IMG/VR virus record: IMGVR_UViG_3300044981_000338 | Location: 106,767-170,766 of that record | From: a virus | Length of the DNA: 64,000 bases | Strand: one strand, 5' to 3' | Part shown: one piece after another, positions 49,227 through 55,169 of the stretch | Numbering within the stretch: position 1 is the stretch's first letter | How the letters are laid out: the number at the start of each line of letters is the position of its first letter | Notes under the pieces: model-generated | Databases searched by the model: none | The model's input: only the letters and a program-made list of their open reading frames with translations | What the model was told of the DNA's origin: nothing | Position numbers and translations under genes: made by a program

Positions 49227-49448
49227 TCACGCGCTCAGCTGGTACTCGCTGATGTCGCCGTCCTTCCAGACGTTACCGCATGCGCGGCAGGTCAGCTTCC
49301 CTTGCGGCACTTCCCCGCACGACTTGCCAGGAAGACGCCCTTGGCAGTCGGCGGGGCACTCGCTGGCCTTGTGGTAGACGGGCGCGTAGCCGGTGAAGAC
49401 TACGGCGACGTTCGAGCTACTGCACTTCCAGCAGGTGGGCTGGCTCAA
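49227..49448 (-). CDS. Zinc-ribbon protein (73 aa)
   Basis: TTG 49448 overlaps the previous stop (TTGA), with GAGAGG upstream. The product has TCWKCSSSNVAVVF and LTCRACGNVWKDGDISEY, a C4 ribbon with an insert (CPADCQGRLPGKSCG). Function unknown. Confidence 0.75.
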   Translation of the reverse strand: MSQPTCWKCSSSNVAVVFTGYAPVYHKASECPADCQGRLPGKSCGEVPQGKLTCRACGNVWKDGDISEYQLSA

Positions 49449-49797
49449 GGGAACCTCTCGTCGTTGGCTGCTGCTTCGTTGTCCTGCCTGCACTGCCTGT
49501 AGCCGGCGGTGAAGCCCTTCTGCCAGATGCACGCGGTACAGAGGCACGTGCATTCGGTGCCAGGCGCGATGCAGCCATCACGCGATACATGCGACTTGCC
49601 TTGATGATGGAATGCAAGCTGTCTTTGTGGTCCTCGAGGTAGAGGTCCCACTGCCCCTCGTGCTTCTTCCACCAGAGGGTGGCCGTTTCATCGAGCTCGA
49701 CGCTGGCGGCGCACCCCAAATGCTTCTCGCGAAGACGCTCCGCAGCCTGAAGCAGTGCTGCGTTCAAATGTTCGGTCAGCTCATCAAGACGCTTCAC
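49417..49797 (-). CDS. Hypothetical phage protein (126 aa)
   Basis: GTG 49797 overlaps the previous stop (GTGA). The product reads LNAALLQAAERLREKHLGCA, VELDETATLWWKKHEGQWDL and SLHSIIKASRMYRVMAASRL, a signature of small phage proteins ('A-E-x-x-L-x-x-x-x-x-G-x-x-A-S-V'). The last about 25 residues overlap the next gene and are less protein-like. Function unknown. Confidence 0.75.
   Translation of the reverse strand: MKRLDELTEHLNAALLQAAERLREKHLGCAASVELDETATLWWKKHEGQWDLYLEDHKDSLHSIIKASRMYRVMAASRLAPNARASVPRASGRRASPPATGSAGRTTKQQPTTRGSLEPAHLLEVQ
49445..49588 (-). CDS. Small Cys-rich protein, start unclear
   Basis: The frame ends at 49445 and encodes SRDGCIAPGTECTCLCTACI and then a tail with RQCRQDNEAAANDERFP. 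The Cys spacing looks real. No ATG, GTG or TTG lies close upstream in this frame, so the start is either unusual or reached by frameshift from the 49797 gene. Its TGA overlaps the next TTG start. Confidence 0.4.
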   Translation of the reverse strand, partial: VSRDGCIAPGTECTCLCTACIWQKGFTAGYRQCRQDNEAAANDERFP

Positions 49798-49940
49798 CAC
49801 CCACCATCGTGGTCCTTACACAAGGCTCGGTCCGTCTGCGTGCCGCACTCGCGGCACGCCTGCATCTTCCGCTTCGATCCGAACCAGAAGATGACGGTCA
49901 GAACTAGTAGAAACGCGGCCCACATCCATAGCTCGTTCAT
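49794..49940 (-). CDS. Small membrane protein with Cys pair (48 aa)
   Basis: The product has a transmembrane segment (LWMWAAFLLVLTVIFWFG) and a ribbon-like tail (ACRECGTQTDRALC). ATG 49940 has AAGGAAGGG. It fills a gap between neighbours, with a GTGA overlap at its end. Function unknown. Confidence 0.65.
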   Translation of the reverse strand: MNELWMWAAFLLVLTVIFWFGSKRKMQACRECGTQTDRALCKDHDGGW

Positions 49941-49974
49941 CGACTTACCCTTCCTTTCTTGGGGGTGTTATTAC

Positions 49975-50014
49975 TATTCCGTTGCGCGCACGCGGGTGGC
50001 GCGGATCGTCACTA
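49975..50014 (-). repeat. GCGCG start-associated repeat, copy 4
   Basis: ACGATCCGCGCCACCCGCGT and GCGCGCAACGGAATAG follow the stop of the 50015 gene. It resembles copies 6 and 7. Confidence 0.5.
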
Positions 50015-50281
50015 CTAGTACCCACGGGGCGGGCGAACCGCCGACAGCCCCGCATTGGTCAACTTGACCCAGTCGGGTGCCCTCGTGCGCTTGACCAGCC
50101 CGAGGGCCACAAGCTCGTTCGCGACGACGTTCTCCTTGGTCCACAACCGCACCTCCGATGACGGGGTGTCGGCAACGATGGTCAGGACGCGCATCTGTTC
50201 CGGCGTAAGCGCCGGGTCCAGGTCTGCCCCATCGTGGTCGCCGTCGTGATTCCCTCGGCACGGGTCGTTCATCGTTTGCAT
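50015..50281 (-). CDS. Winged-helix-like small protein (88 aa)
   Basis: The product has an acidic, His-rich start (NDPCRGNHDGDHDGADLDPA). It then has ALTPEQMRVLTIVADTPSS, ELVALGLVKRTRAPDWVKLT and NAGLSAV, the layout of a winged helix with a beta wing. ATG 50281 has AAAGGAGGACGAG. A DNA-binding role is inferred from this pattern; function unknown. Confidence 0.7.
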   Translation of the reverse strand: MQTMNDPCRGNHDGDHDGADLDPALTPEQMRVLTIVADTPSSEVRLWTKENVVANELVALGLVKRTRAPDWVKLTNAGLSAVRPPRGY

Positions 50282-50313
50282 CTCGTCCTCCTTTGCGCGC
50301 ACGATGCACGCGG
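50282..50313 (-). repeat. GCGCG start-associated repeat, copy 5
   Basis: CCGCGTGCATCGTGCGCGCA with AAGGAGGA lies between the lipoprotein stop and the 50281 start. Confidence 0.5.
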
Positions 50314-50415
50314 TTAGTCGGCACCGTTGACCACGCACTGCATCATCGGGTTGCGTACGCAGTCGCAGGCGACGAGCGCCGACGCTGCAAGGATGATCGC
50401 TACGATTCGCTTCAT
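50314..50415 (-). CDS. Small lipoprotein (33 aa)
   Basis: The product is MKRIVAIILAASALVACDC plus a short tail ending CVVNGAD. The lipobox is A-L-V-A-C, so it should be processed to a tiny lipid-anchored peptide. ATG 50415 has AAAGGAAAAGG. It resembles entericidin-sized or o-spanin-like lipoproteins, but no partner is evident. Confidence 0.6.
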   Translation of the reverse strand: MKRIVAIILAASALVACDCVRNPMMQCVVNGAD

Positions 50416-50477
50416 CGCCTTTTCCTTTCGAGCGTTGCGCGCAGCCTACGCGCGCGGATCGTTCCTACTTGCGCCAT
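50412..50477 (-). CDS. Arg-rich micro-ORF inside repeat (21 aa)
   Basis: A frame of MAQVGTIRARRLRATLERKR with AAAGGAG just upstream ends in an ATGA overlap with the lipoprotein start. It spans a GCGCG repeat copy, so its coding status is uncertain. Listed because of the ATGA coupling. Confidence 0.25.
   Translation of the reverse strand: MAQVGTIRARRLRATLERKRR
50416..50460 (-). repeat. GCGCG start-associated repeat, copy 6
   Basis: ATCCGCGCGCGTAGGCTGCG, then CGCAACGCTCGAAAGGA, directly before the lipoprotein's ribosome-binding site. Confidence 0.55.
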
Positions 50478-50489
50478 CTCCTTTGCCAC

Positions 50490-50666
50490 TTACGTCTCCA
50501 GCGCCGTTGTCCTATAGACTGGGCGGCCCCAGCAAAATCCGACCAGGTCGAGTCGGTTGTTGTCCGTGTCGTAGAAGAATCTCGGATGCGGGCGGCGGGC
50601 GACCATGGGCCTAGACCACCAGACATCCCCCTCGATGATGATCACTGGCTCCAGCTTTTGCTTCAT
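50490..50666 (-). CDS. Small hypothetical protein (58 aa)
   Basis: The product starts MKQKLEPVIIIEGDVWWSRP and continues with RFFYDTDNNRLDLVGFCWGR to a stop at 50490. The ATG has AAAGGACGGAGG upstream and overlaps the previous stop (ATGA). Beta-rich sequence; function unknown. Confidence 0.7.
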   Translation of the reverse strand: MKQKLEPVIIIEGDVWWSRPMVARRPHPRFFYDTDNNRLDLVGFCWGRPVYRTTALET

Positions 50667-50875
50667 CGCCTCCGTCCTTTCGTGACTCGTCGCGCGCGGG
50701 TGGCGCGTACCGCCGACAGCTCAGGCACCGTCCCCACGCCGTCCTCGATGAGCATCCGTCCCATGAGAAGGTGCTCGACGATGGCGCCCGGTGAGCAGTT
50801 GTCAGCGATCGTGAGGGAGTCGAGGCGGTTCGCCGCTTCCTCGCTCAGGTTCACCACGACTCTCTTCTTCGCCAT
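50663..50875 (-). CDS. Ribbon-helix-helix-like protein (70 aa)
   Basis: The product starts MAKKRVVVNLSEEAANRLDS (basic strand then helix) and reads NCSPGAIVEHLLMGRMLIED (second helix after SPG). This is the CopG/Arc-type layout of a dimeric DNA-binding domain. The C-terminal end VRATRARRVTKGRRR is basic and lies on a repeat copy. A repressor role is likely by fold. Confidence 0.75.
   Translation of the reverse strand: MAKKRVVVNLSEEAANRLDSLTIADNCSPGAIVEHLLMGRMLIEDGVGTVPELSAVRATRARRVTKGRRR
50671..50710 (-). repeat. GCGCG start-associated repeat, copy 7
   Basis: GTACGCGCCACCCGCGCGCG and ACGAGTCACGAAAGGA, inside the 3' end of the RHH gene and ahead of the 50666 start. Confidence 0.5.
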
Positions 50876-51009
50876 CGTCTCCCGTCTCCCCTTTCTTCGC
50901 GCGCAGCCTACGCGCGCGGTGGGACCTTTCTGACTAGGTTCACCTCCAGCACCCTTTTCCCTGATGCCTTCCTCTGCGGCCCGCTCCCGTCGTTTCTTGA
51001 CGCAGGTGT
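50876..51009 (-). other. Short intergenic gap (134 bp) with GCGCG repeat, copy 8
   Basis: Between the 51010 stop and the RHH start at 50875 there is no convincing gene. Part of it is GCGCGCGTAGGCTGCGCGCG, a close match to copy 6, followed by AAGAAAGGGGAG before the RHH start. Confidence 0.5.
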
Positions 51010-51261
51010 CTACCTAGTGAGGCCTTCATCATCTGGCGCCTCGATCATGCGCTTGCGTTTGGCGCGGTCTGTATCAGACGGTGCCGGCATCTCGAGCGAA
51101 GAGAGAAGGCGATCCTGGATACCGCGCAGCGCTCTCTCCTTGGCCAAGATGCGGCGCTTGAGTGTGCCGATGCTACTGAGCTGCTCGTAGAGCTTCTCGT
51201 AGTCGTCGTCGATCTCGCGCTTCAGTCTGCGCCCATCCTCGAGGAGCTTAGTGTCGTTCAT
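51010..51261 (-). CDS. Coiled-coil hypothetical protein (83 aa)
   Basis: The product starts MNDTKLLEDGRRLKREIDDD and has a heptad pattern (KLYEQLSSIGTLKRRILAKE). ATG 51261 overlaps the previous stop (ATGA). Function unknown. Confidence 0.75.
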   Translation of the reverse strand: MNDTKLLEDGRRLKREIDDDYEKLYEQLSSIGTLKRRILAKERALRGIQDRLLSSLEMPAPSDTDRAKRKRMIEAPDDEGLTR

Positions 51262-52553
51262 GTCAGTGGCTTCTCCAAGTCATGCGAGCGCACCAAGATA
51301 GGCGCATCCTCGGGACCCTTGAAGTGCGGCTCGATCCAGATGACCTTGCGCAGACTTTTTTGCGGCCCGTGTGGTTGATTACGAAGGTGGCCGCGCACGA
51401 GCCATTGAAGCGATGCAGTACCGCGCCGCTTGCCGTGTACGTACTGGCGTACTTCCTCACGGCAGTCCACTGTCACGGGACGTCCGACTTGGTAGACACG
51501 ACAGACGGGCTCTCGCGTCTTGCGTGCCATGGCTACTTCATCGGAGGCTGGGTGACCCAACGGCTTCACGTCCTTCTTCTCGGTCATCAGGACGCAGGTG
51601 TTGACCAGAAGACGCGTCAGCAGGTTCAAAACGCGGTCGTCTTGCTTGGACAACTCTTGCTGGAACGCGCCCCAGGCCGCTCGCTCCATATCCTCCAACT
51701 CCTCTGGTTCTGAGAGCAGCTCCTTGTACGTCTGGCGAATACGATAGACTGTCGTGCCGTCTTCGCACCACCCAACGAACGTGCAACCTGGTTGCACAGG
51801 CTCGTCTTCACGACGCGTGGGGTGGAAGCACGCCATGATGTAGCGCACCTCAACCTGCTCTCCGTTGATTGAACTAGCAACAGACAGAAGACGGTCAGGC
51901 ACCTCGATGAGGAATGTGGGCCATGGCGCGTGTAGCTCAATGTCCTTCGGGATGCCCGTCGACATAAGAGCAGCAGCGTACTTGTGCCCCTGGTAGCGCA
52001 CCGCAGGGAAAGCGTAGTGCGTCCAGTGGGACGCCATGAACGCCAGCAAGTTGCCGTCCTCTGTACGAACCCACTGAGAGGCTAGCTCTGCCTGATCGGG
52101 TGGCATGGAATCGATGCCGCGCTGAATCCCGTTCGAGAAGCCATCGGTGTCGGAAAGGGCGCAATGTGCCAGAGTGAACTGCCACCAGAACATGCCGATG
52201 CGCATGAGGTCTTCACGCTTCCAATGCCCCTGCGTCAGAGGTTGTCCTCTACGCTCCATATTCTTCTTGAAGAGGTAGGAATTATAGAGCGCTTCGTAGC
52301 GCATCCTATCTACTTCCTTGAAGCTCTTCTTGTAATCTTCGAGCGCCGCTGCGGGGTTGGCTTTCGCGCGTGCGATGAGGGTCCGCAACGCCGCTACTAT
52401 TCCTGGAATGTTTTCTTCTGGTAGAGGCTCTAGCAGCTGTGCGCGCGAGGCCTCTGGGCACATACGGAGCATGGCGTCGGCACCGGCCTCCGCATATTCC
52501 ACGGAGGCACCTTCTTCAAGACGCACTTTCTTTGCGAGTTCGTAGAAGTTCAT
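51258..52553 (-). CDS. AcrVA2-like protein, anti-CRISPR candidate (431 aa)
   Basis: The product has an N-terminal helical region, then DLMRIGMFWWQFTLAHCALS and MASHWTHYAFPAVRYQGHKY. It ends with LQWLVRGHLRNQPHGPQKSL and VIWIEPHFKGPEDAPILVRS. The order 'ASHW-T-H-Y-A-F', 'RGH-x-R-N-Q-x-(H/Y)-G-P' and 'I-W-I-E-P-(H/Y)-(F/W)-K-G-P' matches what I recall of the AcrVA2 family, whose founding member impairs Cas12a biogenesis. Homology is argued from motifs only; many AcrVA2-like proteins lack demonstrated activity. The start is at ATG 52553, next to an S1-like element. Confidence 0.7.
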   Translation of the reverse strand: MNFYELAKKVRLEEGASVEYAEAGADAMLRMCPEASRAQLLEPLPEENIPGIVAALRTLIARAKANPAAALEDYKKSFKEVDRMRYEALYNSYLFKKNMERRGQPLTQGHWKREDLMRIGMFWWQFTLAHCALSDTDGFSNGIQRGIDSMPPDQAELASQWVRTEDGNLLAFMASHWTHYAFPAVRYQGHKYAAALMSTGIPKDIELHAPWPTFLIEVPDRLLSVASSINGEQVEVRYIMACFHPTRREDEPVQPGCTFVGWCEDGTTVYRIRQTYKELLSEPEELEDMERAAWGAFQQELSKQDDRVLNLLTRLLVNTCVLMTEKKDVKPLGHPASDEVAMARKTREPVCRVYQVGRPVTVDCREEVRQYVHGKRRGTASLQWLVRGHLRNQPHGPQKSLRKVIWIEPHFKGPEDAPILVRSHDLEKPLT

Positions 52554-52572
52554 GTCACTATTCTTATACCCG
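52551..52572 (-). promoter_or_regulatory. Start-associated element S1, site 5 (weak)
   Basis: CGGGTATAAGAATAGTGACA keeps the GGGTATAAGAA core but lacks GGAGG. It overlaps the AcrVA2-like gene's start. Confidence 0.4.
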
Positions 52573-52577
52573 AGCGG

Positions 52578-52907
52578 TCACGGTCCTTGTGTAGACGGAC
52601 GCTCCTGCAAGTCGACGGTCTGGCCCTTCAAGTCGTGAACGCTGTCGCCGTGGAAGATGAGCTTCCCGTTGGTCAGGTTCAGGTGGCAGCGCCGCTGCTT
52701 CGGGTCGGGGTGCTTCTCACACGTGTTTAGCAGCGACGGCGTGAACGTGGGCGCCACCATGTTGCCGTTGAACTCCCACGCTGGCGTTGGACCGTTCTTG
52801 GTCTCCCAGCTCTTCGTGTAGAAGATGTGGGTGTGCTTACAGCCAGGGCAGTAGAAGACGTAGCCCACGATCACGCCGTTCTCGTCGGGCTTCGGTTGTA
52901 GCTTCAT
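52578..52907 (-). CDS. DUF6527-like protein
   Basis: The 109-residue product reads GYVFYCPGCKHTHIFYTKSW, AWEFNGNMVAPTFTPSLLNT and CHLNLTNGKLIFHGDSVHDL, then GQTVDLQ. This is the recurring 'C-P-G-C-x-x-x-H ... F-N-G ... P-T-F-x-P-S-L ... C-H ... G' layout of DUF6527-type phage proteins, probably zinc binding. ATG 52907 overlaps the previous stop (ATGA). Function unknown. Confidence 0.8.
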   Translation of the reverse strand: MKLQPKPDENGVIVGYVFYCPGCKHTHIFYTKSWETKNGPTPAWEFNGNMVAPTFTPSLLNTCEKHPDPKQRRCHLNLTNGKLIFHGDSVHDLKGQTVDLQERPSTQGP

Positions 52908-53179
52908 GGCGCCTTGTACCCCTCGAGCTTGATCATCACGTGCCAGGTGCAGCCTGTGCGTGTACACACCCAGCTCGGCTTCACCGTACCGTCTGTCTCG
53001 ATAGAGTGCACTCGACTCGTAAGCCGAAGAGTGTGCCCATTGGCGCAGGTCACAAGGGCCAGGTCGTGCTCAAACATGCTGCCTTTGGGCGTGTGCTTGG
53101 CGTAGTCCCACGTGCACGGCTCAGCGTGGGTTCCGTGATCAGGGATGCGCTGGTCCGCTCTTCGAAGGAGGATGGCCAT
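52904..53179 (-). CDS. Small Cys/His protein (91 aa)
   Basis: The product starts MAILLRRADQRIPDHGTHAE and has EPCTWDYAKH, TCANGHTLRL, SWVCTRTGCTWHVMI, a likely zinc ribbon. Its ATG lies 4 nt after a terminator-type hairpin and there is no Shine-Dalgarno. Expression might be controlled by this hairpin. Function unknown. Confidence 0.7.
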   Translation of the reverse strand: MAILLRRADQRIPDHGTHAEPCTWDYAKHTPKGSMFEHDLALVTCANGHTLRLTSRVHSIETDGTVKPSWVCTRTGCTWHVMIKLEGYKAP

Positions 53180-53183
53180 GGCT

Positions 53184-53207
53184 AAAAGAAGGGGCGAGGG
53201 CCCCTTC
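53184..53207 (-). terminator. Rho-independent hairpin abutting a start codon
   Basis: On the minus strand GAAGGGGC pairs with GCCCCTTC over a 4-nt loop, followed by TTTTAGCC and the ATG of the 53179 gene. It may terminate the 53214 transcript or attenuate the downstream gene. Confidence 0.7.
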
Positions 53208-53213
53208 AGTGTA

Positions 53214-53375
53214 CTACGCGCCTCCACCTACCACCAGTTCAGGGCAAGGCGACTCGAGCTCAGCCAGCATCTCCTCTTCGGTGCGTTCGTCACGCGCCGC
53301 TCGGAGTAGCCATTGAAACTCGGGGTTGCAGTCCGCGATGTCTTCGAGCGTGATGGGTTCTTGTACTTTCGGCAT
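53214..53375 (-). CDS. Small hypothetical protein (53 aa)
   Basis: The product starts MPKVQEPITLEDIADCNPEF and is helical and acidic. An S1 element precedes it. Function unknown. Confidence 0.7.
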   Translation of the reverse strand: MPKVQEPITLEDIADCNPEFQWLLRAARDERTEEEMLAELESPCPELVVGGGA

Positions 53376-53383
53376 GGCAGGAG

Positions 53384-53403
53384 CCTCCATTGTTCTTGTT
53401 CCC
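53384..53403 (-). promoter_or_regulatory. Start-associated element S1, site 6
   Basis: GGGAACAAGAACAATGGAGG ends 8 nt before ATG 53375. It lies in the short gap after the 53426 stop. Confidence 0.6.
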
Positions 53404-53425
53404 GAAAGGCCCCTGGAATTGCCCG

Positions 53426-53893
53426 CTACGCGGAGCGAACGATCATGTCCTCCTTCTTGACGGCGCACTCGAGCATGCGCTGTGTGTCATCGGGGGACGT
53501 GTTGCTGGCCACGCCGACGAAGGCGCCTTCTTCGTCGGTGACGACAACAACGATGCGTCCGCCCTTTGGCATCTGCCAAACAGTGTCATCAACCACGCCT
53601 CGCGCAAAGGAGGCCAGCTCCTTCCGTGTAGCAGGCCTTGGCGGCTTCTTTTTGGGCGGCTCCTCGGAAATAGGTCCTTGCCTGTAGCTGTTCGGCACTT
53701 GATGAAGGACCTGTCCTACGCATCCGATGTCCTTCCAGCTCGTGCCATGCACCGTAGGGGAGGACGTTACGCAGGTGACGAGGACGTCGGCACCATCAGG
53801 TGTGGTGTACTTGCAGGAGCCTCCGACCTTGGCCTGGCTGTACGAGAACCAGCCATAGAGCTTCTCGCTGGGGTCCTTCTGCTTGCGTATCAC
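53426..53893 (-). CDS. Hypothetical protein (155 aa)
   Basis: GTG 53893 overlaps the previous stop (GTGA). The product has beta-rich N-terminal sequence (YGWFSYSQAKVGGSCKYTTP), a Lys/Pro-rich linker (SEEPPKKKPPRPATRK) and a C-terminal domain (RIVVVVTDEEGAFVGVASNT). Function unknown. Confidence 0.75.
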   Translation of the reverse strand: MIRKQKDPSEKLYGWFSYSQAKVGGSCKYTTPDGADVLVTCVTSSPTVHGTSWKDIGCVGQVLHQVPNSYRQGPISEEPPKKKPPRPATRKELASFARGVVDDTVWQMPKGGRIVVVVTDEEGAFVGVASNTSPDDTQRMLECAVKKEDMIVRSA

Positions 53894-54213
53894 AGTCCCA
53901 GCGCTCCCTTGGCAATCTGCTCAGCAGCCATAAAGGCTCGAGCACCCATCAGCACGAAGCGCTCTCGGTCGGCGCTGATAGCAAGGATGGCCTCGAGGGC
54001 CTTCTTCAAGTTCGCCGGTGCCTTGAAGCCCTTGCTGAAGAGAGCTGCCTTGATGTCGCCCGCGAGCTCAGGGTCGGCGTCCTTGTAGTCCTCAGCCAGC
54101 TCCCATAGGGCGCGCTGCGCATGCGGGTCCTTGAAGCTGAGTACGATCTTGCCAGCAGGCAAGTCGGGGTGCTTGTCACTCTTGAACTCTCCCTCAATTA
54201 GATGATGGCCCAT
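53890..54213 (-). CDS. Helical hypothetical protein (107 aa)
   Basis: The product starts MGHHLIEGEFKSDKHPDLPA and has VLSFKDPHAQRALWELAEDY, then long helices (KKALEAILAISADRERFVLM). The GGAGG of an S1 element lies 7 nt before ATG 54213. Function unknown. Confidence 0.75.
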   Translation of the reverse strand: MGHHLIEGEFKSDKHPDLPAGKIVLSFKDPHAQRALWELAEDYKDADPELAGDIKAALFSKGFKAPANLKKALEAILAISADRERFVLMGARAFMAAEQIAKGALGL

Positions 54214-54218
54214 GGTGT

Positions 54219-54237
54219 CCTCCATGCTTCTTATGCC
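54219..54237 (-). promoter_or_regulatory. Start-associated element S1, site 7
   Basis: GGCATAAGAAGCATGGAGG lies at the end of the 54231 gene (its TAA is inside the motif), ending 5 nt before ATG 54213. Confidence 0.6.
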
Positions 54238-54449
54238 TTCTGCTCGTCGAGGGTTGCCTGCGCCTCTTCCTCGTCCTCTTCCCCACCACGCCGATCACAC
54301 TCTTCTACGAGTTCGTCGCGTGCACGCTCGAAGGCCAGGTACTCCTTCGAACCCTCCGCGATGTCGTCGGGGAACAGGTTGTCGCCGTTCTCCCGGAGGT
54401 AGTAGGCGAGCTCTCGAAGGAGCTTCTTCTTTGCACGGGCCTTGTTCAT
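54231..54449 (-). CDS. Small acidic helical protein (72 aa)
   Basis: The product starts MNKARAKKKLLRELAYYLRE, with a Glu-rich C-terminus (CDRRGGEEDEEEAQATLDEQ). AGAGGAACT precedes the ATG. Function unknown. Confidence 0.75.
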   Translation of the reverse strand: MNKARAKKKLLRELAYYLRENGDNLFPDDIAEGSKEYLAFERARDELVEECDRRGGEEDEEEAQATLDEQKA

Positions 54450-54464
54450 GTAGTTCCTCTGGCT

Positions 54465-54495
54465 AAAAGAAGAGGCGCGTATTGCGCACCCCTTC
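54465..54495 (-). terminator. Rho-independent hairpin near start codon
   Basis: On the minus strand an imperfect stem (GAAGGGGTGCGC with GCGCCTCTTC) is followed by TTTTAGCC, 15 nt before the 54449 start. It shares its flank with the other terminators. Confidence 0.6.
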
Positions 54496-54501
54496 CCTAC
54501 T

Positions 54502-55071
54502 TCACTCCGGTGACCAGGTGGCTGACCAGAGCTGCTTCACCTGTGCTTCTCGCTCGGGAGACACGCTTCCCAAGTTGTACAGCAGCGCACGCGTATTACG
54601 CACCTCTGATGCCAGATGGTCCGCCCACGCTTTCTCCCACTGCGGGTTGTTCTTCTCTTGGAACCGACGCGCAAGAATGTGTCGGCGCATGGCGATGACC
54701 GCATCCTGTCCCAGCAACGTGTTCGTGAGAAGCGCGTTGATCTGGAGGATGCGCAGAAAGAGCTCCAGGATCTCGAGGAAAGGGTACTCGCGCAACCTCA
54801 GTGCGAGCGCACGCGGGTCTCCCTTCGGAAGAACGTCGAGACTGAGAGGCGGTAGCGTGGACTGGTTCTTCGCGACTTGCGCGAGAGCCTGCACGACGTG
54901 CATGCGGTGCGGCTTGCACAGCCCGGAGCAGAGGGTCGTGAAGATCTTCTGATCCGAGCAGAGCGCGAGAGTAGCAGCGCAGTCTGCAGCGTCTTCCGTG
55001 TTCTTCGCGCGGCAGATGACGCATGCCTTGTTGTCTTCGGTGACGGTCGTCGGTACTTGGTGGGTGTTCAT
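54502..55071 (-). CDS. Hypothetical protein (189 aa)
   Basis: The product has NKACVICRAKNTEDAADCAA and LCSGLCKPH near the N-terminus, then long helices (FLEILELFLRILQINALLTN). ATG 55071 follows an S1 element. The Cys cluster may bind metal. Function unknown. Confidence 0.75.
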   Translation of the reverse strand: MNTHQVPTTVTEDNKACVICRAKNTEDAADCAATLALCSDQKIFTTLCSGLCKPHRMHVVQALAQVAKNQSTLPPLSLDVLPKGDPRALALRLREYPFLEILELFLRILQINALLTNTLLGQDAVIAMRRHILARRFQEKNNPQWEKAWADHLASEVRNTRALLYNLGSVSPEREAQVKQLWSATWSPE

Positions 55072-55077
55072 GAGGGG

Positions 55078-55097
55078 CCTCCAGTACTCTTGTTCCC
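55078..55097 (-). promoter_or_regulatory. Start-associated element S1, site 8
   Basis: GGGAACAAGAGTACTGGAGG lies just after a strong terminator and ends 6 nt before ATG 55071. Because a transcript should end at the terminator, this supports the motif being part of a promoter. Confidence 0.65.
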
Positions 55098-55118
55098 GAA
55101 TCGTACCTTCTTTTGCCT

Positions 55119-55157
55119 AAAAAGAAGGCCCCCGCCGCCATAGCGGAGAGGGCCTTC
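55119..55157 (-). terminator. Strong rho-independent terminator after array A
   Basis: On the minus strand GAAGGCCC pairs with GGGCCTTC, with an inner GC-rich loop, followed by TTTTTAGGC. It is placed directly after repeat array A and before the S1 element of the next gene, so it ends any transcript of the RAMP-like gene and array A. Confidence 0.85.
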
Positions 55158-55169
55158 AAGGCAGGGCGG

